Shown here piece by piece: positions 1 through 5,064 of a stretch of 8,076 nucleotides of DNA. The notes below the pieces were generated by a model. The model was not told the DNA's origin. It worked only from the letters and a program-made list of their open reading frames with translations, and searched no databases. Position 1 is the stretch's first letter. Each line of letters begins with the position of its first letter. Position numbers and translations under genes: made by a program. This DNA is from Spirochaetales bacterium (lineage in GTDB: Bacteria; Spirochaetota; Spirochaetia; SPDA01), in assembly GCA_004525155.1 (NCBI GenBank), contig SPDA01000069.1, forward strand, positions 1 through 8,076. Reading direction: 5' to 3'.

Positions 1-183
1 CTGGGAAACATTCTGATTGCGGTCGGCGCCATTCTGCCGGCCTTCGGGGGAATATTCAGCAGGCTGGGCATTCCCAACGCCCTGTACATCTGCGAACTCC
101 TGGGGGTCATTCTTATTTTTATCGGGTATCTCCGGGCCATTGTGCCCCTTAAACGGGATGCCGGGAAAAAAGATACTGTTTAA
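1..183 (+). CDS. C-terminal end of an unrecognised membrane protein (5' end outside window)
   Basis: Frame 1 is open from the first base to a TAA at 181-183, giving the last 60 residues of a protein. They contain two hydrophobic stretches, residues about 1-18 of the visible part (LGNILIAVGAILPAF...) and about 28-48 (LYICELLGVILIFIGYL), followed by a short basic tail (LKRDAGKKD). This looks like the last two membrane spans and cytoplasmic tail of an inner-membrane protein. I do not recognise the family and nothing visible suggests a function. An AT-rich gap of 95 bases with its own promoter-like sequence separates it from the next gene, so it need not be co-transcribed with the metal operon. 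The reading frame is convincing because codon choice resembles the neighbouring genes and the hydrophobicity pattern is regular. Confidence 0.7.
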   Translation: MGNILIAVGAILPAFGGIFSRLGIPNALYICELLGVILIFIGYLRAIVPLKRDAGKKDTV

Positions 184-194
184 ACGCTAAAAAA

Positions 195-223
195 TTAAAA
201 ATTTTCGCTGATCTCCATATATT
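195..223 (+). promoter_or_regulatory. Candidate sigma-70-type promoter of the metal/two-component operon
   Basis: TTAAAA (195-200) and TATATT (218-223) are separated by 17 bases. They match the -35 consensus at 4 of 6 positions and the -10 consensus at 5 of 6. The pair lies in the AT-rich gap between the upstream stop codon and the Shine-Dalgarno sequence of the metal protein. Transcription would start near base 230, just before the inverted repeat at 237-249. AT-rich DNA yields such matches easily, so this is a candidate only. Confidence 0.35.
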
Positions 224-236
224 CTCCACAAATTTT

Positions 237-249
237 CGTTATGCTAACG
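237..249. promoter_or_regulatory. Perfect inverted repeat, possible operator
   Basis: CGTTA-TGC-TAACG is a perfect 5+5 base inverted repeat with a 3-base spacer. It lies just downstream of the predicted transcription start and about 17 bases before the Shine-Dalgarno sequence at 267. In double-stranded DNA it could bind a dimeric regulator, and in RNA it could form a very small hairpin. OmpR-family regulators such as the one encoded at 2214 more often bind direct repeats, so the operon's own regulator is not an obvious ligand. I saw no second copy in the window. Confidence 0.3.
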
Positions 250-266
250 TAAATGCAGGGAAGAGT

Positions 267-271
267 GGAGG
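267..271 (+). promoter_or_regulatory. Shine-Dalgarno sequence that decides the start of the metal protein
   Basis: GGAGG is followed after 7 bases by ATG at 279. A GTG in the same frame at 276 would be only 4 bases away. The spacing favours ATG 279, which removes one residue from the longest reading. Confidence 0.75.
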
Positions 272-278
272 AATAGTG

Positions 279-2204
279 ATGAAACTCGCTATAAAAGGGA
301 TGACATGCACGAGCTGCGAGCGGCGGATTGAAGAGGCTGTAGCCTCGCTTGAAGGCGTGCTGTCCGTAAAGGCGAACTATGCTAAAAGTGAAATCGAGTT
401 TACCCTGGATGATTCCGGAATCACGATTGAAACTGTTGCGGAGGCCGTTGTAAAGGCCGGATACGGCGTTAAAAAAGACGGCAAAAAGGAAGGCGGCAAA
501 GAAGGTTTTTCCGCAATCCAGCTGATCGGCATAGCCGTGATCCTTCTTGCCGTTTTCCTCCTGCTGCGGTGGACAGGCATTTTCAATAAGATACCGGAAA
601 TAAAAAGTTCCATGGGCTATGGTCTCCTTTTCGTCATCGGCCTCCTGACCTCCTTTCACTGTATAGCCATGTGCGGGGGCATCAATCTCTCGCAGAGCAT
701 AAAAAAAGACTCCATCGAACCTCTCCCCGCCGGAAACGGTTCATGCAGTGAAATTACCGGTACGGATAATTCCGGCGAGAAGAAACCCGGCGTAAAGAAA
801 ATTCTGCCGGGAGTACTGTACAATACCGGACGGGTTATTTCCTATACGGTTATCGGCGGCATCGTCGGGGCAATCGGTTCGGCTGTAAGCCTTTCCGGCA
901 AAACCCAGGGCATTGTCGTGCTCGTGGCGGGGCTCTTCATGGTCATCATGGGGCTCAATATGCTCAACGTCTTTCCATTCTTACGGAATCTTACTCCCAG
1001 GCTTCCCAAAGGTATAACAAATGCATTGTTCGGCAGGAACAAAAACAGAGGGCCTTTTGTCGTTGGTCTTCTGAATGGGCTGATGCCCTGTGGGCCCCTG
1101 CAGTCAATGCAGCTCTATGCCCTTGGGACCGGGAGTTTTTTCGCTGGCGCGCTGTCTATGTTCCTTTTCAGTGTCGGAACTGTCCCCCTAATGCTCGGAT
1201 TTGGAACATTAGGCGCGCTTTTATCTAAAAAATTCAGTTTTAAAATACTTAAAATAAGCGCACTGGTGGTGGTTCTCCTGGGCGGCGGCATGATTGCCAG
1301 GGGGTTCGCCCTCAACGGTCTCGCCATTATACCCTCCTTCGGGAAAGGCCGGGCTCCGGCGGGCGCGGACAGTGTCAACGTAGCGAGACTCGAAAGCGGG
1401 GAACAGCTTGTCCAGAGCGACGTATTCTCATCGTACTATGAACCGATCATCGTGCAGGCGGGCGTGCCGGTACGCTGGACAATTACTGTAAAGGCGGAAG
1501 ACTTAAACGGCTGCAACAACCCGATTACCATACCATCTTTAAACATCAAGAAGCAGCTTAACGCCGGTGAAAATATAATCACCTTCACCCCTGATGCGTC
1601 CGGGAGCGTTCTTTTAACATGCTGGATGGGCATGATAAACAGCAACATTCTCGTTGTAGACGATATAAGCACCGTATCGAATAATGACCTGGCCGTGGCG
1701 GCCGTTGCCCCGGATAATCCCGGCGGGGGCTGCTGCAGTTCGGGAGGCGGCGGAACCGCGCAGGATGAATTCATACCCGCTCTCAAAGCCATAAATACCG
1801 CGGCTATCATGCCGGCCGCGATTTCCGGCGGAGAACAGACCGTAACCATAAATCTCACGGAAGAAGGATTTTCTCCCGCGGTTGTGGTGCTGCAGCGCGG
1901 TATTTCAGCCAAATGGGTCTTTTTCGGAAAAACTCTTACCGAAGAAAACTACAGGGTAATCATACCTTCCTACGGCGCCAAGATTGAATTCCAGGAAAAT
2001 GAAAACGCCATCACCCTCGTACCGGAGGAGGACTTTTACTTCTACAGCTGGCAGGGGGATTTCACGGGCTTCGTCAAGGTTGTTGACAACCTGGCCGCTA
2101 TGGATGTAGAAGCTATACGTAAGGATGTGGAAGCCGTTTCCCAGTCTCTGGCAAACCTGAACGAATTAAATAAAGAGGATGTGCCGGTTACAGCGGAAGG
2201 CTGA
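279..2204 (+). CDS. HMA-TauE/SafE-cupredoxin membrane protein, probable copper (or silver) handling
   Basis: This 641-residue protein has four parts. Residues 1-68 form an HMA metal-binding domain with the motif GMTCTSC (Cys10, Cys13). One membrane span (about 79-98) leads to a TauE/SafE (DsbD_2-like) core of about six spans at 112-345, with the family marks HC..MCGG (127-134) and a PCGP segment (270-273). Residues 365-462 are a cupredoxin-like domain with GCNN (Cys412) and TCWMGM (Cys448, Met450, Met452). After a GGGCCSSGGGG linker (483-493), residues 518-606 form a second cupredoxin-like domain without those ligands. The tail is charged and probably helical. Seven spans would place the HMA domain inside and the cupredoxin domains outside. 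In relatives of this type such proteins are annotated as heavy-metal transport or TauE/SafE proteins. A role in moving Cu(I) or Ag(I) is inferred from the domains and from the two-component genes 9 bases downstream. Despite the family name, sulfite export is unlikely. The start is ATG 279, chosen by Shine-Dalgarno spacing. Confidence 0.87.
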   Translation: MKLAIKGMTCTSCERRIEEAVASLEGVLSVKANYAKSEIEFTLDDSGITIETVAEAVVKAGYGVKKDGKKEGGKEGFSAIQLIGIAVILLAVFLLLRWTGIFNKIPEIKSSMGYGLLFVIGLLTSFHCIAMCGGINLSQSIKKDSIEPLPAGNGSCSEITGTDNSGEKKPGVKKILPGVLYNTGRVISYTVIGGIVGAIGSAVSLSGKTQGIVVLVAGLFMVIMGLNMLNVFPFLRNLTPRLPKGITNALFGRNKNRGPFVVGLLNGLMPCGPLQSMQLYALGTGSFFAGALSMFLFSVGTVPLMLGFGTLGALLSKKFSFKILKISALVVVLLGGGMIARGFALNGLAIIPSFGKGRAPAGADSVNVARLESGEQLVQSDVFSSYYEPIIVQAGVPVRWTITVKAEDLNGCNNPITIPSLNIKKQLNAGENIITFTPDASGSVLLTCWMGMINSNILVVDDISTVSNNDLAVAAVAPDNPGGGCCSSGGGGTAQDEFIPALKAINTAAIMPAAISGGEQTVTINLTEEGFSPAVVVLQRGISAKWVFFGKTLTEENYRVIIPSYGAKIEFQENENAITLVPEEDFYFYSWQGDFTGFVKVVDNLAAMDVEAIRKDVEAVSQSLANLNELNKEDVPVTAEG

Positions 2205-2213
2205 AAATGGAGA

Positions 2214-2903
2214 ATGCCTAAGAAAAAGGAAATCCTCGTCATCGATGACGAAAAAAAGATAACCGACGTGGTTTCAGCCTATCTTTCGAAGAATGGTTTC
2301 GAGCCCGTGGCGGGATACTGCGGCAGGGACGCTCTTGCTCTTTTTGAATCGCACAGCGTTTCCCTCGTCATACTCGATCTCATGCTTCCGGACATCCCCG
2401 GCGAGACTGTAGCGCGTTCCATACGCAGGCAGTCGCGGGTGCCCATCATCATGCTTACTGCCAAGGTGGAAGAGGAATCCGCGCTTGCAGGCTTCTGCTG
2501 CGGCGCGGACGATTACATCCGTAAACCCTTCAGCCCCAGGGAGCTCATGGCCCGGGTCACCGCCCTTATCCGCCGTTCCGACGGGGAGGCGCTTGCGGAG
2601 GTTGTTTCCGCGGACAACGGAAATCTCGTTATAGACAACACGGCCAAGCTGGTCAGAAAAAACGATAAACCTGTAAAACTTACCCCGCGGGAGTTCTCCA
2701 TCCTCGTCACCCTGGCGGCCCATCCCGGTCGTGTATTTTCCAGGGACGAACTTTCCTCTTTCGCCTTCGGCGACCATTTCAGCGGGTTCGACAGGACCAT
2801 TGATTCACACATTAAAAATCTCCGGGCCAAGATAGAGGACGATATTGCCTCTCCCCGGTATGTAGTTACCGTTCACGGTATGGGGTACCGCTTCGATGCG
2901 TGA
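2214..2903 (+). CDS. OmpR-family DNA-binding response regulator
   Basis: This 229-residue protein has the normal length for an OmpR/PhoB-type regulator. The receiver domain (about 5-118) has the acidic pair Asp11-Asp12, the phosphoacceptor Asp55 in LDLMLPD, Thr82 in MLTAK and Lys104 in RKPF, so all phosphorylation residues are present. The winged-helix domain (about 132-229) shows LTPREFSIL, an RTIDSHIKNLRAKI recognition-helix region and the terminal GMGYRF wing. It should be phosphorylated by the kinase encoded directly downstream and then act on promoters, probably including that of this operon. The gap to the preceding gene is 9 bases. The GGAG at 2209-2212 abuts the ATG, and AAGG at 2197-2200 is 13 bases away, so the start has no well-spaced ribosome site and probably relies on translational coupling. 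Position beside a metal protein suggests a CusR/CopR-like role, but sequence alone cannot fix the signal, so no symbol is given. Confidence 0.93.
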   Translation: MPKKKEILVIDDEKKITDVVSAYLSKNGFEPVAGYCGRDALALFESHSVSLVILDLMLPDIPGETVARSIRRQSRVPIIMLTAKVEEESALAGFCCGADDYIRKPFSPRELMARVTALIRRSDGEALAEVVSADNGNLVIDNTAKLVRKNDKPVKLTPREFSILVTLAAHPGRVFSRDELSSFAFGDHFSGFDRTIDSHIKNLRAKIEDDIASPRYVVTVHGMGYRFDA

Positions 2904-4293
2904 TGGTACACAGATATCTTTGCGGGCGCGCCTTACCCTGTACTTTGTACTGGTGGGCATGCTCACCATCGCCATTCTCTCGGTTGTCATCAATGTGTTT
3001 TTTGACCGCCAGTTCCGGCAGTACGCGATACGGGAACAGGAGAAGCAGAACCGTGAAATTCTCACACTCGTGGAAAAGCAGGTAAGCCCTGGTTCCGGAT
3101 GGAACCTTTCAACCATCAGGGACATCGGCACCAACGCCCTGGACAAGGGCATACTTTTTAAAGTTACATCAACGGACGGGAGTGTTATCTGGGATTCCAT
3201 GGAGTATGACTTTCATCTCTGCAGCCTTATGCAGGCCGAGGTAACGAAGGTCATGTCCAGCAGGTATCCGGGCGTGCAGGGCGGCTTTATCAAAACCGAT
3301 TATCCCATTCTATCCGGCGGAAGGGACGAGGGAATTCTCGAGATAAGCTATTACGGCCCTTTCTTCTTTTCCGAATCCGACTTCCGGTTTATAGAAACGA
3401 TTAACCGCCTTCTTATATGGGCGCCGGCGGCGACCCTGGCTGCTTCCGTCCTGGCGGGATACTCCGTTTCGCGGACGTTTACCGCGCCCATTATGGCTGC
3501 GAGCAGGTTCGCGGACAGAATTTCCCACGGCGACTTCGGTTCCACCATCTCGGTAAAAGGCGGATCCAGAGAGGTGGACAATCTCGTTTCTTCAATAAAC
3601 AGCCTTTCCGAGAATCTCGCGTCCCAGGAATCCTTGAGGAAAAGGCTGACCGCTGATGTGGCCCATGAGCTTCGGACTCCCCTGGCAACACTGCAGAGCC
3701 ATGTGGAGGCGATTATTGACGGCGTGTACGAAGCGACCACGGATAATCTTCGCTCCTGCCACGAGGAAATCTGCAGGCTGGGCAAGCTCGTAGCGTCACT
3801 CGAGCTGCTGGCAGGGTACGATCACGATGTGCTGAAACTTGAAAAAACCCGGTTTGACCTGCAGGAGGAGGTGACTAAATGCGCCGACCTCTTCAGAAAC
3901 GACTTTACAAAAAAAGAAATTTCCCTGGCCCTGGCCGGCAGGCCGGTAACCGTATACGCGGACAAGGATAAGTTAAGGCAGGTAATCGTCAACCTTATTT
4001 CCAATGCCCTGAAATACACGCAGGACGGCGGAAGCGTAGAGCTTTCCGTGGATGGAAACAGCACTAATTCATTTATAAGGGTCAAGGATTCCGGATGCGG
4101 AATAAGCGCCGAAGACCAGCGGTTTGTTTTCGAAAGGTTTTACCGCACCGATAACTCGAGGAACAGGGAAACCGGCGGCGCGGGCATCGGTCTTTCCATT
4201 GTGAAAGAAATCGTCCGTGCCCACGGCGGCACCATCAGCCTGGAAAGCGAACCCGGCAGGGGCTCCGTCTTCACGGTCGCGATTCCGGCCTAG
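2896..4293 (+). CDS. Membrane sensor histidine kinase, partner of the upstream response regulator
   Basis: This 465-residue kinase has a complete classical layout. Membrane spans at about 12-36 and 172-191 enclose an extracytoplasmic sensor region of about 135 residues. A HAMP linker (about 192-245) follows. The dimerisation and phosphotransfer domain has the H box DVAHELRTPLATLQ with the phosphorylated His257. The ATPase domain shows an N box NLISNALKYT (366-375), G1 DSGCGIS (398-404), an F box ERFYR (413-417) and G2 GGAGIGLSI (427-435). Nothing needed for kinase activity is missing. The ATG overlaps the regulator stop by 8 bases, so the pair is translationally coupled. The sensor region contains His107, Cys109 and Met112 close together, which could bind a soft metal, but I do not recognise a named sensor domain. 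A role in metal sensing is inferred from the operon. Envelope-stress sensing is the main alternative. Confidence 0.93.
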   Translation: MRDGTQISLRARLTLYFVLVGMLTIAILSVVINVFFDRQFRQYAIREQEKQNREILTLVEKQVSPGSGWNLSTIRDIGTNALDKGILFKVTSTDGSVIWDSMEYDFHLCSLMQAEVTKVMSSRYPGVQGGFIKTDYPILSGGRDEGILEISYYGPFFFSESDFRFIETINRLLIWAPAATLAASVLAGYSVSRTFTAPIMAASRFADRISHGDFGSTISVKGGSREVDNLVSSINSLSENLASQESLRKRLTADVAHELRTPLATLQSHVEAIIDGVYEATTDNLRSCHEEICRLGKLVASLELLAGYDHDVLKLEKTRFDLQEEVTKCADLFRNDFTKKEISLALAGRPVTVYADKDKLRQVIVNLISNALKYTQDGGSVELSVDGNSTNSFIRVKDSGCGISAEDQRFVFERFYRTDNSRNRETGGAGIGLSIVKEIVRAHGGTISLESEPGRGSVFTVAIPA

Positions 4294-4365
4294 GGAACCA
4301 ACCGTTTGCCTCGTGGCTTTTGTTGGATAAAAGGAAGGATGCGGTCTTGAAACCCATATACAAAA

Positions 4366-4394
4366 CCCCGATACGGCCGTATACAGGGTCGGGG
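4366..4394. promoter_or_regulatory. Nested inverted repeat before the small exported protein
   Basis: CCCCGA (4366-4371) is repeated inverted as TCGGGG (4389-4394). Between and overlapping them lies ATACGGCCGTAT (4371-4382), a perfect 12-base palindrome. The element is in the 130-base gap after the kinase gene and about 20 bases before the Shine-Dalgarno sequence of the next gene. No T-run follows, so it does not look like an intrinsic terminator. It could be an operator, an RNA hairpin separating the two genes, or chance. Confidence 0.3.
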
Positions 4395-4413
4395 CGAAAG
4401 GCGGAAACAGGGC

Positions 4414-4418
4414 GGAGG
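4414..4418 (+). promoter_or_regulatory. Shine-Dalgarno sequence supporting a TTG start
   Basis: GGAGG lies 5 bases before TTG 4424. The first ATG in this frame is at 4460, inside the predicted signal peptide, and has no comparable site at normal distance. This favours the TTG start. Confidence 0.65.
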
Positions 4419-4423
4419 TTTCC

Positions 4424-4954
4424 TTGAAAAGCACGGGTCTGCTGTGCGTTATTTCCATCATGCTTCTCTCTGGAGGATATATGCATGCGGAAGACAGTCT
4501 TAATCTGACAGATATACGGGTCGGCATGACCAGTGCTGAGTTCAGCCGGACTATTGAGAATGCTGCGGCGGACGGCCAGGTGTCAAAGCCTCAAAAGCTG
4601 TACGGCCTTTCCGGCGCCTGGACATGGGATTTCAGGGAAGGCAGGCTGGACTGGTACTTGTGGGACGCCTATGTCGACGAAATTACGGAGAATAATTTCA
4701 ACCTGTGCCTGGAAGCGGCACGCCGGATTATCCGGGACTGCACGACCCGGCTGGGGAAACCGGCCAACGAAGAAACCGGAAACTTGAGTTTCCGGGACCC
4801 TTTCGAGGACCACCATTGGGGTTACCCCGTGCTGTCGGCGGAATGGGCGACGCCGGCGGTAAAACTGCGGGCCGGATTCAAATTCATGGGAAGCAAAGGC
4901 GAATACCATCTGCTAGTGTCCCTCGAGGCGCACGGCCCGGATTACGAATTCTGA
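4424..4954 (+). CDS. Small exported protein of unknown function
   Basis: This 176-residue protein begins with a typical signal peptide: Lys2, then a hydrophobic stretch from residue 5 to about 17, and a likely signal peptidase I site after MHA (about residue 22). There is no lipobox, so it should be soluble in the periplasm or secreted. Mature sequence starts with acidic residues and then DIRVGMTSAEF, which recalls the opening of small BamE/SmpA-like envelope folds, but the match is too short to name the family. The rest is rich in aromatic residues (WTWDF, LDWYLWDAY) and contains one Cys pair, Cys94 and Cys106, that might form a disulfide. I do not recognise the family. It follows the kinase gene by 130 bases on the same strand and may be part of the same transcript or separately expressed. 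The TTG start is chosen because it supplies the signal peptide and has a good ribosome site. Confidence 0.75.
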   Translation: MKSTGLLCVISIMLLSGGYMHAEDSLNLTDIRVGMTSAEFSRTIENAAADGQVSKPQKLYGLSGAWTWDFREGRLDWYLWDAYVDEITENNFNLCLEAARRIIRDCTTRLGKPANEETGNLSFRDPFEDHHWGYPVLSAEWATPAVKLRAGFKFMGSKGEYHLLVSLEAHGPDYEF

Positions 4955-4971
4955 TTTTTTTTATATACAGC

Positions 4972-5001
4972 TTGATTTCCCTTCTTTTCGTGCCATATTA
5001 T
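4972..5001 (+). promoter_or_regulatory. Candidate promoter of pta
   Basis: TTGATT (4972-4977) and TATTAT (4996-5001) are separated by 18 bases and resemble sigma-70 -35 and -10 boxes. A T-run (4955-4962) and an alternating TA stretch (to 5008) make the region strongly AT-rich compared with the flanking genes. It lies 64 bases before the pta start, the only sizeable gap upstream of that gene. Confidence 0.45.
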
Positions 5002-5042
5002 ATATATAGTTAGTATGCCTGTGCAGCCGGGCAGGTTATTAT

Positions 5043-5052
5043 TGAAATTTCA
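5043..5052. promoter_or_regulatory. 10-base palindrome touching the pta ribosome-binding site
   Basis: TGAAATTTCA is a perfect palindrome whose last base is the first base of the AGGAG Shine-Dalgarno sequence. A protein bound here could block transcription or an RNA fold could hide the ribosome site. The sequence is AT-rich and short, so chance is a real alternative. Confidence 0.22.
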
Positions 5053-5056
5053 GGAG
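5052..5056 (+). promoter_or_regulatory. Shine-Dalgarno sequence that decides the pta start
   Basis: AGGAG is 8 bases before ATG 5065. An ATG at 5061, only 4 bases from the site, lies in another frame that does not encode a recognisable protein. The Pta frame therefore begins at 5065. Confidence 0.8.
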
Positions 5057-5064
5057 AGAGATGG

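Noticed and set aside
191..206. A-rich/T-rich stretch after the first gene as a terminator
   Set aside because: The pairing is A-T only and too weak, and no T-run follows a GC stem.
1436..1912. Long open frame on the minus strand opposite the cupredoxin region
   Set aside because: It lies entirely within the well-supported metal protein, has no ribosome site I can see and its translation (proline/serine/threonine-rich) resembles no protein family. The same applies to other antisense frames opposite 2274-2777, 3351-3785, 6007-6564 and 195-659.
279..2204. Sulfite or taurine-related exporter function suggested by the TauE/SafE family name
   Set aside because: The HMA and cupredoxin domains and the HC..MCGG motif point to metal handling; no sulfur-metabolism gene is nearby.
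2214..4293. Naming the two-component pair cusR/cusS or copR/copS
   Set aside because: The domains are generic and the sensor region is not recognisable as CusS-like; the metal link rests on context only.
4298..4326. Terminator after the kinase gene
   Set aside because: CCAAC/GTTGG can pair and GCC/GGC could form a small inner stem before TTTT, but the stems are short and the loop is large, so this does not reach the level of an intrinsic terminator.
4955..4962. Eight-T run after the exported protein as a terminator
   Set aside because: No GC-rich hairpin precedes it; only the short GAATTC symmetry is nearby. It is better seen as part of the AT-rich region upstream of pta.
5016..5035. Possible hairpin TGCC...GGCA or CCTG...CAGG in the pta leader
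   Set aside because: The two pairings exclude each other and each is only 4 base pairs long; no riboswitch-like architecture is visible in the short leader.
5061..5063. ATG 4 bases upstream of the chosen pta start
   Set aside because: It is in a different frame that soon ends and gives no recognisable product; its spacing to AGGAG is also too short.
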